Positions 9,417 through 18,977 of a stretch of 64,000 bases of DNA are shown here, in pieces; the stretch's first letter is position 1, and each line of letters begins with the position of its first letter. The notes under the pieces are model-generated. The model saw nothing but the letters and a program-made list of their open reading frames with translations. It made no database searches and was not told the DNA's origin. The position numbers and the translations under genes were made by a program. The stretch lies in the NCBI RefSeq assembly GCF_000230735.2, contig NC_019967.1:186001-250000 (forward strand), written 5' to 3'. The stretch comes from Natrinema pellirubrum DSM 15624 (GTDB lineage Archaea; Halobacteriota; Halobacteria; Halobacteriales; Natrialbaceae).

Positions 9417-9947
9417 GGTTAGCAGTAGGTCGGCTCGAAGGTAAGGCGTTCTGGAGGTACCTTCAGTTCTCACAGACTGAGACAAGCCAGTTCCGAGAGA
9501 CTACGCTCGCTGTCGCAGTCTACAATGTAGTCAAGGTCCAGAGGGCTGGTGAGCAGTCTAAACGGTTTTGCGACGCAACCCAGGGATTCAGCCGTCAATA
9601 TCGTCATTTCGCACTCCACTGATTCTCTTGGACAGATCGATGTTGATCACTCAATACCATCCCGTGGTTTGTATACTGTGAGTCGTTCCCACAGTTGTTC
9701 CTGACGAGTTGGAAACGTACTAGGCGGAGAGTCAGACGGGATGAGGTCGACCGTACTCTCAGTTGTTGTTCCCCACTGGAGCATTTCGCCTCGGTCTGTC
9801 CAGAAAACGAGCGGGTGTCCCTGAACTGTGGGTTGGGTACCGGTCGTTTCGAACTCCACACAGACTGTAGCTGGTAAGTCTACAGATCCAAGTGCAATCC
9901 ACCATGCAAGTCCTGTGTATCCATCGCACCTGTAATAGGAATCAGTA

Positions 9948-11016
9948 GAGCGTGTCATAGAATCCAACTCATAGCTTGAGCATCTCACGTCCTGGATCGT
10001 GTCCTCGCTCGTAGTTGGTGATTGCAATGACGATCCGAAGACATAGCGCAACGAACACTTCTGTTCGTGCGTGGACGCGGCCTCGGGCGCGGACGTGCCC
10101 GAGGCCGCAGTCCTTGACTGCGTCGTTGGTTCGTTCGATTCCTGTCCGGTTGTTGAACGTCTCGTCCAAGATGGATCGTTTCAGCTGAACGTCCTCGCTG
10201 TGTTCCTCAATGCGGTCTTCGACCCTGTACTCGATGTCTTTCGGGTCGTCAGTGTTTCGCGGGTTGTACGGAGCGATTGGCACGACTCCTGCGGTCAGCA
10301 GGTAGTCGTGCCAATCGAGGATGTCGTAGGCGCTGTCTCCAAGCATCCAGATCGGTGTATCGACGGCGAGCGCGTCACCCGTGACGCGCATCGCCGTCTC
10401 TTGGTCTGCTTGTTTGGCCTGTGTGAACTCCGCTGCTATCGGGATCTTTGCACCGGTTGAAACGATCGTACAGCCGAAGCCGTAGTAGTACTCTTCGGCT
10501 GTTGGATCGTAGTTCCATGAGGCAGCGTCGTTGTACTGGATCGCCTCGATGTGCGTCGAATCGATAGAGTACGTCGAGTCGAGCAGGCCGCGGACGGCGG
10601 CCTGCTCGACGAGCCTGTCGAAGACATCGTTGATAATGTGTTCGAGATCAGTGAGAAACCGGTCAATGGTGTCTCTCGATGGCGGTTTGTCGAGTCCGCA
10701 GTAGTACCAGACAAGGCCGTGCTGGAGTTCTCGCGTGACTGGGCGTGTTCCGTAGATGTTCTTGTAGTAGCAATGGAGAAAGGCGCGAAAGAGATCAGGT
10801 GGCTGGTGAACTCGTGTTCGCCCCCGGCGAGCGGGGGCGAACACGTCGTACTCCAGTAGAAACTCGAACTCAAGATACTCAAACAGCGGAACTGTTTCCG
10901 TAGCCGCTGCATTCAAAAACTCATCGACCGAAGCAACGTCTTGCAGGGTCGCGGTTGTGCTGGACACACTTTCCGCACCCTGCTGCTTCGTACGTGACGC
11001 TTTCTATGACACGCTC
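9948..11016 (-). mobile_element. 1069-bp insertion sequence with 15-bp TIRs, copy 1
   Basis: The ends are perfect inverted repeats GAGCGTGTCATAGAA / TTCTATGACACGCTC. They are flanked by a 7-bp direct repeat ATCAGTA (9941-9947 and 11017-11023), which defines the target duplication. One transposase gene on the minus strand fills the element. It disrupts a hypothetical gene. An apparently identical copy lies at 17560-18628, and a 151-bp non-autonomous relative at 36925. Confidence 0.9.
9969..10967 (-). CDS. IS4/IS5-superfamily DDE transposase (copy 1)
   Basis: 332 aa. The catalytic layout fits a DDE_Tnp_1-type transposase: first Asp in YSIDSTHIEAIQ, second in WMLGDSAYDILDWH, and a C-terminal region with NNRTGIERTNDAVKDCG containing the likely Glu. 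The N-terminus (residues about 40-110) is helical and includes LFRAFLHCYYKNIYG. It is full-length and probably functional. The exact IS group could not be decided by eye. Confidence 0.85.
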   Translation of the reverse strand: MSSTTATLQDVASVDEFLNAAATETVPLFEYLEFEFLLEYDVFAPARRGRTRVHQPPDLFRAFLHCYYKNIYGTRPVTRELQHGLVWYYCGLDKPPSRDTIDRFLTDLEHIINDVFDRLVEQAAVRGLLDSTYSIDSTHIEAIQYNDAASWNYDPTAEEYYYGFGCTIVSTGAKIPIAAEFTQAKQADQETAMRVTGDALAVDTPIWMLGDSAYDILDWHDYLLTAGVVPIAPYNPRNTDDPKDIEYRVEDRIEEHSEDVQLKRSILDETFNNRTGIERTNDAVKDCGLGHVRARGRVHARTEVFVALCLRIVIAITNYERGHDPGREMLKL

Positions 11017-11506
11017 ATCAGTAAGAAGCGGAACTGACTCACCATTAATTGAAACGGACCACGTCATTTGCTCGCGCGAATTACATATCTCGTTGAATAG
11101 ACAACTTCCCAATGGTGACTGGATCTGCGGAAGTCGTTCTGGAGTGCCTGCAGCAAGCGTCGTCCAAAAAAACAGCGTTGTATGCTGTGGCACCTCATAC
11201 TGGTGGTGCTCACGATCAACAGGTAATGTAACTTCAACTGCAGGATGGTCAAGATTTTCGGTTTCAACCATCAGTTCTGTATTGGGACAATCAGGATATC
11301 CGTATAGTACTTGGGAGAAGTTACTGTCATGATGTTTTTCATGAGCGCTCTTAATCACTTATTATGAATTTCGTTTGTGAATGTCTGTACGGAACAGCAA
11401 TCAAATCCCTGCTGATGATCTGGTGCTTTGCGAGGCCTACCAAGTAGTCCGTCATCACTGAATCCTCAAAGTTACAGTCAAGTGAATAGTGTCACAGATC
11501 TATAGT

Positions 11507-11800
11507 TTAACTATTCTCTTCATTAAACTCACAAGCCCCGACTGACCAAATGAAATATTTTTCGAGAGCTTGTTCTCGAGTCTCCACTTCTATTGTCTTT
11601 TCCCGTTCCTCACCGATAGGCCCAGTTTTGATTACCCACCCATCTTCATCTTCGAACCCATTCGCTGAAAACAGGAGTCCTCGATCTGTATCACGAACAT
11701 AGATCATATCTCGTTCGAACATCACTCTCACGTCGCCGTCATCATTCTGATCCATGTAGAGTACCATGTGGCGCGACCCTTTATGACCCGATAAGTCCAC
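11507..11800 (-). CDS. Small hypothetical acidic protein
   Basis: 97 aa. It starts MDLSGHKGSRHMVLYMDQND and is strongly acidic with several short beta-type segments (DMIYVRDTDRGLLFSANGF, GWVIKTGPIGEE). No known motif and no membrane segment. It stands alone between IS-damaged genes, about 150 bp upstream of the disrupted hypothetical gene. The continuous acidic composition typical of haloarchaeal proteins supports it as coding. Confidence 0.5.
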   Translation of the reverse strand: MDLSGHKGSRHMVLYMDQNDDGDVRVMFERDMIYVRDTDRGLLFSANGFEDEDGWVIKTGPIGEEREKTIEVETREQALEKYFIWSVGACEFNEENS

Positions 11801-12047
11801 TCACCTTAGTTGTGATGTTTCATACACAAATCCAACCCTAAATTCGTTAGAGTTCGGTTCAGCATAGCGAATTGTCCCAATCCCTAATAGCGCACTTATT
11901 CTACTATTGTCGGTACTTCCCGATCGAAGATTCTGGAATGGAGTTGAATCGGCGTGGGCCGTTCAACCTCGGGGCAGTAGCTGAGTGAACTGAGGCGTCA
12001 GTCTCAAAGAAGCAGAGACTGTGATGAGAACGGTTCTTCAGCTAATT
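11801..12047. other. Intergenic DNA upstream of an ISH3-type remnant
   Basis: No open frame of protein-like composition and no clear repeat was found. It probably includes decayed IS sequence next to the remnant at 12048-12278. Confidence 0.3.
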
Positions 12048-12278
12048 CTAAGGGGTGCTGCTGCTGGCGAATCGCTGGCCCGAGGCGTATGCGTCGGACA
12101 CGCCAACACCGTTCATCTCGATCTCCCACCGCCGGGCAAATTCTGCTTCCAGTTCGTGGGGAATCCAATCACAGAACGTCGTGAACGTAAACTGCTTGGG
12201 CAGGTCGCGCTCGCCCCATCGCGGACGGGCGACGACCGCCCATCGCAGCACAAGCCACAGGTTCTCCAGCAGGACCAC
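12048..12278 (-). pseudogene. C-terminal remnant of an ISH3-type transposase
   Basis: The 76-codon minus-strand frame reads VLLENLWLVLRWAVVARP, RDLPKQFTFTTFCDWI and ARRWEIEMNGVGV. This resembles the conserved C-terminal end of haloarchaeal ISH3-family transposases (compare SLLLQNAWRYLHYEYVATPR and WWWPYKEFVN in the complete copy at 43177). No N-terminal or catalytic part is nearby, so this is a truncated relic. Confidence 0.65.
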
Positions 12279-12355
12279 GAACAGGTCCTAAACCCAACAA
12301 ATGTAAAACAATTCTAATTAATATGGGGAGAATTAGAAAATGAACTGGTAACTGG

Positions 12356-13102
12356 TTAACTCACGCCCTCAACCATCCAACGTCTCACTTGACGTTTAGC
12401 ATTCCCATATCGAGAGTGGATTTTTGAAGTAAGTTGTACCCCATCTCGTGTAACAGAAACCTCATATCCGCTTTTCGATTCTGATTTAATCGGGGTGACC
12501 ATTATAATCAGGTCTTCTTGTTGATTTGTGTAATATTCAGAGTTATCATTTAGATCCAGACTATATTTCCATCCAGTTATTAACTCATTTTCATCGGATT
12601 TGGATTGATCTCCAATAACCCATCTCTTTCCTTTTTCAAGATCTTGAAAGCGAAGTGAATGATAGCAGATCTCTATTGCTTGAACAGTCTGTGAATCAAT
12701 TGAGGATTCACCCCTCTCCATGAGGTCTTCAAGACGATTCTGAATGTATTTATGAGTCTTACGTATAATTCTATTGTATCTACTAGAACCAACTTGTCCC
12801 GGCGACATTTTCTGAGCCTGCAACAACTTTTCTGCTTGCGCCAATGAATAGATATCATCTACACGCGGATTTTGACGTAATATTTTATATGTTGCGGTAC
12901 CGTTTATAACTCCTTTAGCTATTGCAATCTCACGTGCTTTCACTAATTTCCAGTATTCTTCTCCATCGCTGCCCATAGACTTCTCTTTAAAAGCGGACCT
13001 AACTTCTCGTTCAGTAGGATCACGACCCACATCCAAAACGGTCTCTGCATGATTAACACCAGTTATATCTTCAGCAGTTTCAAATTCATTTTCGGTCATC
13101 AC
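12356..13102 (-). CDS. Hypothetical protein with a J-domain-like N-terminus
   Basis: 248 aa, noticeably lower in GC than its neighbours, suggesting recent acquisition. Residues about 20-62 (ETVLDVGRDPTEREVRSAFK then YWKLVKAREIAIA) resemble a degenerate J-domain helix pattern without a clear HPD, so a DnaJ-like role is not claimed. The middle part (residues 70-150) is helical and basic; the C-terminal part is beta-rich and ends in an RRWMVEG helix. It stands alone on the minus strand. The function is unknown. Confidence 0.55.
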   Translation of the reverse strand: MMTENEFETAEDITGVNHAETVLDVGRDPTEREVRSAFKEKSMGSDGEEYWKLVKAREIAIAKGVINGTATYKILRQNPRVDDIYSLAQAEKLLQAQKMSPGQVGSSRYNRIIRKTHKYIQNRLEDLMERGESSIDSQTVQAIEICYHSLRFQDLEKGKRWVIGDQSKSDENELITGWKYSLDLNDNSEYYTNQQEDLIIMVTPIKSESKSGYEVSVTRDGVQLTSKIHSRYGNAKRQVRRWMVEGVS

Positions 13103-13588
13103 TATGTTAGGCTTTGATGGGGTATCGAATAATCATCGTGGTTCCTTTTGTTCCGTGTTGAAAATGCATGAAAGTTTTTCAATCACTTTGTGACAGGACA
13201 AGTTTTTGACCCGATTGTTGCCCTTCGTACTCTGTCAACTGGTCTTTTTCTGGGGGTCTTACCCAGACATCATATACGTTTCTTGTTTTCTCGAGATCGG
13301 ATTTGTCCACGTGGTCAAGCCGTGTCAGATCCATATTGTCCTCCCTCAATATTGTCGTTTATTAGAAAAGTCTCAAGTGGGAGATCTCACCGTTGATCGT
13401 CGAGAGCGCGGAGGATATTAATCAGTAGATCAGCAGTGGAAAATTTGATCATCCGTAGAACCAAGATCGGCACGTACAGAGATTGTGAAGACTTCTGCCC
13501 CACCGCCGTTTATTAATTATCATCGAGTAGTTCATCAGCAAACACCGCAGAATCATTCCGGATATCAGGAAGTAACTCGAGTTCGTTC
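13103..13588. other. AT-rich intergenic region downstream of the recombinase gene
   Basis: No clear gene. A 27-codon minus-strand frame at 13513-13596 starts GTG, overlaps the recombinase stop and encodes an acidic peptide (VGENELELLPDIRND...). It could be a translationally coupled small protein but is too short to be sure. The remainder shows no recognisable structure. Confidence 0.3.
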
Positions 13589-14537
13589 TCACCCACGCAC
13601 GTCATCAATCGAATCGGAGACATCCTTCATCTTGACGTCGGCGTAGGCCTCGTGGGTAGTCTCAATTGAGTTGTGTCGTAACGCTTCCTGAGCCTTTTCG
13701 GACATCCCGCTGGTATAGAGGTCGCGTCCGAGTGCTCGGCGAGCGCCGTGCAAGGTAAGATAGTCGTACTCCCCATCTGGATCGATCCCAGCTTCGTCGG
13801 TGAACCGTTTCAACAGCCGGCGAACGCCCTCTTTCGAGATCGACGGCGGCGGTACCTCGTGCTCGCGGTGTAGACGGTCAAGCACCTCGGTCTTCCCGGC
13901 GTCACCTCTATCCTCGAGGGCCCGAGAGACTGCCTTCTCGCCGAGTGCATCCTCGAGCGTGCGCTTTTTCGAGCTGTAGTGACCGGTCGGAAAGACGGGC
14001 CATGCCTCGGTCATCGGCTCTTGCACCCGGTACCATCGCTTGAGGACATCGTGGACACTCGCAGGAAACGGGGCCTGTTCGTACTCACGGGACTTGCCGT
14101 AGACTTCGATCAGCCGTTCGTCGAAATCGACGTCCTTCCACTGGAGGCCGTTACGCTTGTCGTCTTTCGGATCAGCGAACAACTCAGCACCACGCGCCCC
14201 TGTCCCGTCGAGCATGACGACGATCGCCCGGTCACGGAAGGCTGTCTCGGCGTCGGTCCGGATGGTTCCCTCGAGAGCCATGTCCACACGCTTGGTGGCG
14301 TACTCGAGCAACGTCTCGCGGTCCTCGGCGCTCCAGTACTGGCGCTTGCGTTTCCCATCGTCCTCTGGCAGCGGGTCCATCGCGGTGTTCGTATTTGCCG
14401 GGTTCGACTCGAGGTGTTGTTCTCGCACCGACCAGGAGAGAAAGGCCCGGACATAGGCGAAGTAGTTGTGAGAGGTTGAAGCCGCCAGGTCCTCGTCGAT
14501 TACGACGCGGTCGTAGAGGTGCTCGCTGTAACTGCGG

Positions 14538-16162
14538 CATCTGTTCTAGTTTAGTGACGGAGTGAAGCAGGATCTCAGCGGAGACTATACCGAATTGAGG
14601 CGGATTAGCTCAGGAGACTGGGTTCGCTGGAGCAGGCAGTCGCTGATTTGTTGTGTGATACCTTCGAGGCGGCGCACTCACAGCCGTGAGTGCGTCGCCG
14701 TTCCAGCGCTGCCGCTATCGACACAGGTGCTTCCCCGGTCGTCAGGCGAGTTCGTTACCAGAACTCGCCTGACTCAACCTGCTCACGTAACCGCGGTCGA
14801 TGCGGATTTGGATCACGTGAAGCCCACAGCAACAACTCATCTAAATCCGGAAGTTCGTACCCTAAATCGAGCATCACGTACAACTGAATCAGGTGTGAAT
14901 GGCGTTCGACAGCGTGAGAACATCGTCGACGAGGAAGTTGCGGCGACGACGCTGTGGCGTCGTCGGCGCTTTCCCGTTGTTTCACGTCCAGTTTCCGGAG
15001 TTCATCGACGATAACACGGCTCATCAGCAGTGAGATTGCGGCCATGATGACCAGAGCTTCGATGATGTACGGATCGGTCGTGTTGATTTCGTCAAGTCCG
15101 AAGCGTGATTTCAGTTCTTTGAACAATAATTCTATTTCCCAGCGCGCCCGATAGAGCTGTGCGATATCGGGCGCACTATAGTCGTCTTTCGAGAGATTTG
15201 TCAAATAGAGATGGTACTCTTCAGTATCCTCGTTCCAAACACCGACCAGTCGGAACGTTCGGGTCGTGCTGGTGCACGACCCTCGCTTTCGCTCGAACGA
15301 GAGGGTGATGCGAACATCGATTTCCTGTCGCTGCAGGTCGTCAAGGACGTCCTGCAGCGACTCTCCTTCGAGCGGGATACTGTTCCCCCGCCACGTCCGG
15401 AGCTCTTCGACGATCTCGAAGTTTGCGTCGTCTTTCACACGGGAGACGAACCAGCCGTTATTCTGGTCGATGCGGTCGAACAACCAGAAGTCGTAGAAAC
15501 CGAGATCGAGCAAGACAAGTGCGCCAGCTACCCACTCGCCGGTGGGTAGCTGGCTCCGTTCTTGGGTTTTAGCGTCAGTTGTTCGGTACCGTGTTGGAAG
15601 GCCAGTTGAGAGTGATTCTGTTAGGTGAAGTTTCAGACCGGCCTGATCGTCACCGGTCGCAGCGTACACATCCGCGGCGTCTTGATAGAGAGAAACAATG
15701 CTCCCATCGGCAATGAGGACGTCTCGAAAGCGTTCGAGACGTCCGCTAAGGTCGGCATTTCTGGTATCGAGATTCTCGATGGCATCATCGAGAATCTCTC
15801 GAAGGAGTGCAACGAACGGTGGAGAGAACCACCCGTGGAAGGTTGCATAGGAGAGTTCATCGCAGTCGGACATTTCGACGAATCGTTCGAGAAAAGCCTG
15901 TACAGATCGGTCTGACCCAGCAGCGAAGCCAAGTGAAAGCGTGTAGAACAGCGCAACAGCGTCGAATTTCCGTTCACGCTCGACGAGATTCGTTGCGCGA
16001 GCGCGCTCGCGCAACTCATCGGAGGGAAACGCTCTTTGAATCCGATCAACAATCACTGAATCCGGTGGGGAGTAAGTCACACTATCCACCGGATTTCTCT
16101 GACTGGTAGTTACAACGATATCTAATCAGACGACGGTACACTCTGCTAAACTAGAACGGATG
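14538..16162 (-). mobile_element. ISH8-type IS4-family element, copy 1 (1625 bp)
   Basis: The ends are inverted repeats CATCTGTTCTAGTTTAG and, from the other side, CATCCGTTCTAGTTTAG (one mismatch). Flanking 10-bp repeats GTAACTGCGG (14528-14537 and 16163-16172) are the target duplication, a length known for haloarchaeal ISH8-type elements. It carries one intact transposase gene and interrupts the tyrosine recombinase. Confidence 0.9.
14755..16089 (-). CDS. ISH8-type IS4-family transposase (intact copy)
   Basis: 444 aa. DDE residues fall in VLIADGSIVSLYQD (first Asp), VLLDLGFYDFWLFDRI (second Asp) and YRARWEIELLFKELKSRFGL (YREK-like box with the catalytic Glu). The N-terminal LRERARATNLVERERKFDA region is typical of IS4-type proteins. 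Full-length, in contrast to the copy at 24034, which has three single-base insertions. Confidence 0.9.
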   Translation of the reverse strand: MDSVTYSPPDSVIVDRIQRAFPSDELRERARATNLVERERKFDAVALFYTLSLGFAAGSDRSVQAFLERFVEMSDCDELSYATFHGWFSPPFVALLREILDDAIENLDTRNADLSGRLERFRDVLIADGSIVSLYQDAADVYAATGDDQAGLKLHLTESLSTGLPTRYRTTDAKTQERSQLPTGEWVAGALVLLDLGFYDFWLFDRIDQNNGWFVSRVKDDANFEIVEELRTWRGNSIPLEGESLQDVLDDLQRQEIDVRITLSFERKRGSCTSTTRTFRLVGVWNEDTEEYHLYLTNLSKDDYSAPDIAQLYRARWEIELLFKELKSRFGLDEINTTDPYIIEALVIMAAISLLMSRVIVDELRKLDVKQRESADDATASSPQLPRRRCSHAVERHSHLIQLYVMLDLGYELPDLDELLLWASRDPNPHRPRLREQVESGEFW

Positions 16163-16660
16163 GTAACTGCGGACATCGTGGGGTGTGAGCTCGTCGACGA
16201 ACTTGAGGTCACGCTCGTCTCGACAGTGGTCGGCGAACTCACGCAGTGGTGAGCGCATGGTTGTCTTCGAGCCGTCGGCGTTGATCTTATAACGCAGGTA
16301 GCTCTCGATGGCCTCGTGGACGGTTGTGCCCCCGCGTGTAGCCCGTCGATCCGTTGATCCAAACATTCGTATGTGGGGTACAGTGTCGACCCTAGTAAGT
16401 TCCCTTGGTTAAACTGGTATTTGACCAAGTAAATATGAAAACAGCTCTCGCGGTTGATCTCGGTAGTCTCGGGTACTTGAGCGTGCAAAATCACATTTCA
16501 TAAACCAAATACAGCTGTATAGATTTTTCTCGGCGGCGATCCACAGTTTCGGATCTCAAATCAGAAGACCTGAATGACGTCGTGTTTCTCGCGCACGCGC
16601 TCGAGTACGAGATCTGAACAGAATCAGATTCCGTACCTAATTCTCACATCGAAATGATCC

Positions 16661-17545
16661 TTAAAGATGGTCGTACCCTTTGCGTTCGAGTTCTACTTCC
16701 AGTTCGACATGCATCGCTTCGACAGTCTCCTCGTCGAAATGCTGTCCCGTCACTGCACCAGAGATCTCCGCGATTTCAGCGTGCCACTCACGCACTGCGT
16801 CCGCAAGGGCTGCTAGAAGTTCTTCCTCAGTCTGTTCTACTCCATCAACTTCCTCAACTATCTGCCATCCCGGCTGAAAGTTTTCGATGACGTACCCCGT
16901 GTTCTCAAGCTGAATTGCGAATCGCTCGCAGACTGCCCCAAACCCAGTTTCGAGACTAAGTAGCGGAATGACGTGGACGACATGATCGCGCTCTTCCAGC
17001 TCACGAAGATCCGCAACAGGGACAGCGGTTTCGGGGAGCACTGAATAAAGTGGTTCAGGAAGGGGAGAACCGCTCTCACCGGTTTCCGGCGGATCGTACT
17101 GGTCATTGATTGGATCGCCTTTCTCTTTCACGATGTCCGGCTCTTTGTCACTCGACTCGTCGCTGAGGACCTCTTTCAAAATGGCGTAGAACCGCCACTC
17201 ATCGCCGTAGTCATACAGATAGCATATTCGATCGTACTGTTCAAGCCCGAGTTGGCGGGTCATCTCGCCGATCGTCACGTCTCCAGCGTTCTCGATCCGC
17301 TCGGTACGCAACAGTGGGTCGCCATTGAGTGACTCCTCGTATTCCTGCGGACACTGGTATTTGACAGCACTGTCCCAGTAGTCCTCATCCTCTCCAACGA
17401 ACCAAAGATGGCCCTGATCAAGTCCGACTGCGGGGTTGATCAACGACTGCAACTCGGTGATCGTTCTGTCTGCGCCGACGACGATATCCCGCCACAGCGA
17501 CGTAGGATCCGGATCGAATTTGATGCGAAAGCGGTAGGCAGTCAT
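16661..17545 (-). CDS. Plasmid pRiA4b ORF-3-like protein
   Basis: 294 aa. It starts MTAYRFRIKFDPDPTSLWR, and the core contains the family hallmark YLYDYGDEWRFY (residues about 110-121) after TIGEMTRQLGLEQYDRICY. These match the pRiA4b ORF-3-like family, common on plasmids and near mobile elements and of unknown biochemical role. The C-terminal acidic tail (about residues 180-294) is helical and specific to this protein. The gene lies alone just left of a 1069-bp IS whose insertion side lacks a target duplication, so its promoter region may have been replaced. Confidence 0.75.
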   Translation of the reverse strand: MTAYRFRIKFDPDPTSLWRDIVVGADRTITELQSLINPAVGLDQGHLWFVGEDEDYWDSAVKYQCPQEYEESLNGDPLLRTERIENAGDVTIGEMTRQLGLEQYDRICYLYDYGDEWRFYAILKEVLSDESSDKEPDIVKEKGDPINDQYDPPETGESGSPLPEPLYSVLPETAVPVADLRELEERDHVVHVIPLLSLETGFGAVCERFAIQLENTGYVIENFQPGWQIVEEVDGVEQTEEELLAALADAVREWHAEIAEISGAVTGQHFDEETVEAMHVELEVELERKGYDHL

Positions 17546-17559
17546 CCTTTGAACTCTGT

Positions 17560-18628
17560 GAGCGTGTCATAGAATCCAACTCATAGCTTGAGCATCTCAC
17601 GTCCTGGATCGTGTCCTCGCTCGTAGTTGGTGATTGCAATGACGATCCGAAGACATAGCGCAACGAACACTTCTGTTCGTGCGTGGACGCGGCCTCGGGC
17701 GCGGACGTGCCCGAGGCCGCAGTCCTTGACTGCGTCGTTGGTTCGTTCGATTCCTGTCCGGTTGTTGAACGTCTCGTCCAAGATGGATCGTTTCAGCTGA
17801 ACGTCCTCGCTGTGTTCCTCAATGCGGTCTTCGACCCTGTACTCGATGTCTTTCGGGTCGTCAGTGTTTCGCGGGTTGTACGGAGCGATTGGCACGACTC
17901 CTGCGGTCAGCAGGTAGTCGTGCCAATCGAGGATGTCGTAGGCGCTGTCTCCAAGCATCCAGATCGGTGTATCGACGGCGAGCGCGTCACCCGTGACGCG
18001 CATCGCCGTCTCTTGGTCTGCTTGTTTGGCCTGTGTGAACTCCGCTGCTATCGGGATCTTTGCACCGGTTGAAACGATCGTACAGCCGAAGCCGTAGTAG
18101 TACTCTTCGGCTGTTGGATCGTAGTTCCATGAGGCAGCGTCGTTGTACTGGATCGCCTCGATGTGCGTCGAATCGATAGAGTACGTCGAGTCGAGCAGGC
18201 CGCGGACGGCGGCCTGCTCGACGAGCCTGTCGAAGACATCGTTGATAATGTGTTCGAGATCAGTGAGAAACCGGTCAATGGTGTCTCTCGATGGCGGTTT
18301 GTCGAGTCCGCAGTAGTACCAGACAAGGCCGTGCTGGAGTTCTCGCGTGACTGGGCGTGTTCCGTAGATGTTCTTGTAGTAGCAATGGAGAAAGGCGCGA
18401 AAGAGATCAGGTGGCTGGTGAACTCGTGTTCGCCCCCGGCGAGCGGGGGCGAACACGTCGTACTCCAGTAGAAACTCGAACTCAAGATACTCAAACAGCG
18501 GAACTGTTTCCGTAGCCGCTGCATTCAAAAACTCATCGACCGAAGCAACGTCTTGCAGGGTCGCGGTTGTGCTGGACACACTTTCCGCACCCTGCTGCTT
18601 CGTACGTGACGCTTTCTATGACACGCTC
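17560..18628 (-). mobile_element. 1069-bp insertion sequence, copy 2 (no target duplication)
   Basis: Same TIRs and length as the element at 9948 and apparently identical throughout. The 7-bp flanks differ (ACTCTGT on the left, GTAGACC on the right), so the usual duplication is missing. This points to recombination between copies or an adjacent deletion after insertion. Confidence 0.9.
17581..18579 (-). CDS. IS4/IS5-superfamily DDE transposase (copy 2)
   Basis: 332 aa, the same protein as at 9969-10967, full-length with the same DDE motifs (YSIDSTHIEAIQ, WMLGDSAYD, GIERTNDAV). Probably functional and able to mobilise the 151-bp MITE that shares its ends. Confidence 0.85.
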   Translation of the reverse strand: MSSTTATLQDVASVDEFLNAAATETVPLFEYLEFEFLLEYDVFAPARRGRTRVHQPPDLFRAFLHCYYKNIYGTRPVTRELQHGLVWYYCGLDKPPSRDTIDRFLTDLEHIINDVFDRLVEQAAVRGLLDSTYSIDSTHIEAIQYNDAASWNYDPTAEEYYYGFGCTIVSTGAKIPIAAEFTQAKQADQETAMRVTGDALAVDTPIWMLGDSAYDILDWHDYLLTAGVVPIAPYNPRNTDDPKDIEYRVEDRIEEHSEDVQLKRSILDETFNNRTGIERTNDAVKDCGLGHVRARGRVHARTEVFVALCLRIVIAITNYERGHDPGREMLKL

Positions 18629-18733
18629 GTAGACCGTGATCTAGCCACTACCCGCGGGCGCAGGGGGACCTCTCGTCGGCGACGAGAGGTAGGCACCGCG
18701 GAACTCCCACTCATAGATACCACAGCGCGGATA

Positions 18734-18753
18734 CCACGCCCTTTAGGGCGTGG
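18734..18753. repeat. Hairpin of an IS605/IS1341-type element end
   Basis: The perfect palindrome CCACGCCC-TTTA-GGGCGTGG lies upstream of a truncated tnpB. Similar GC-rich stems with a TTTA or CTAAA loop occur at 53435 and 54367. Such hairpins are typical of the subterminal ends recognised in IS200/IS605 elements. Confidence 0.6.
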
Positions 18754-18775
18754 AGGAAGCGCGTCACTCGGTTAG

Positions 18776-18922
18776 TCAGTCCTCGCTCAACGGCCCGTCG
18801 GAATCCAACCCCTTCGCACCTCGGAGTAAGACCCCTTTCCACGTCATTCCGTGCGAGTCCTTTATCTCGCTCAGTCGTTCGTACTGTTCCTCGTCGTCGA
18901 TCTCTATCTTTATGTAGCGCAC
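18776..18922 (-). CDS. 48-aa protein divergent from truncated tnpB
   Basis: The frame starts at GTG 18922 (VRYIKIEIDDEEQYERL) and continues SEIKDSHGMTWKGVLLRG before an acidic tail (KGLDSDGPLSED) and TGA. The composition is clearly protein-like: an initial beta strand followed by a helix, which could form a small ribbon-helix-helix-like fold; this is a guess. It lies between the element hairpin and tnpB on the opposite strand and appears to be part of the IS605/IS1341-type element. I recall similar short ORFs beside haloarchaeal tnpB genes, but the function is unknown. Confidence 0.6.
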   Translation of the reverse strand: MRYIKIEIDDEEQYERLSEIKDSHGMTWKGVLLRGAKGLDSDGPLSED

Positions 18923-18977
18923 ACATATCTGCACTATTTCCGTTTCGTTTATAACTCACGGTGCCGTACTCGTAGTT

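Larger units (their letters stand above)
9647..11358 (-). pseudogene. Hypothetical gene split by a 1069-bp insertion sequence
   Basis: The N-terminal part reads from ATG 11358 to 11017 (114 codons, ending VPLLTD). After removal of the element and one 7-bp target copy, the frame resumes at 9940 with SYYRCDGYTG and runs to the stop at 9647. The rebuilt protein is 211 aa. It contains aromatic, beta-rich segments (SQVLYGYPDCPNTEL, TLFFWTTLAAG, GLAWWIALGS, PLVFWTDRG) and no motif I recognise. The exact in-frame fusion across the duplication shows the gene was intact before insertion. Confidence 0.8.
13589..16366 (-). pseudogene. Tyrosine recombinase (XerC/D- or integrase-like) split by an ISH8-type element
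   Basis: The N-terminal SAM-like core-binding domain reads from ATG 16366 (MFGSTDRRATRGG) to DVRSY at 16163. After removing the element and one 10-bp target copy it continues in frame with SEHLYDRVVIDEDL and runs to the stop at 13589, giving about 380 aa. Catalytic positions are visible in the distal part: Arg in GTGARGAEL, the HxxR box in LTLHGARRALG, the later His in LRHNSIETTHEAY and a Tyr in AYADVKM. It was probably an integrase or resolvase of this replicon, now inactive unless the element excises precisely. Confidence 0.85.

Noticed and set aside
10071-10460. Plus-strand frame of 129 codons inside the 1069-bp IS
   Set aside because: It overlaps the transposase completely in antisense, and its composition (Val/Cys-rich) is unlike haloarchaeal proteins.
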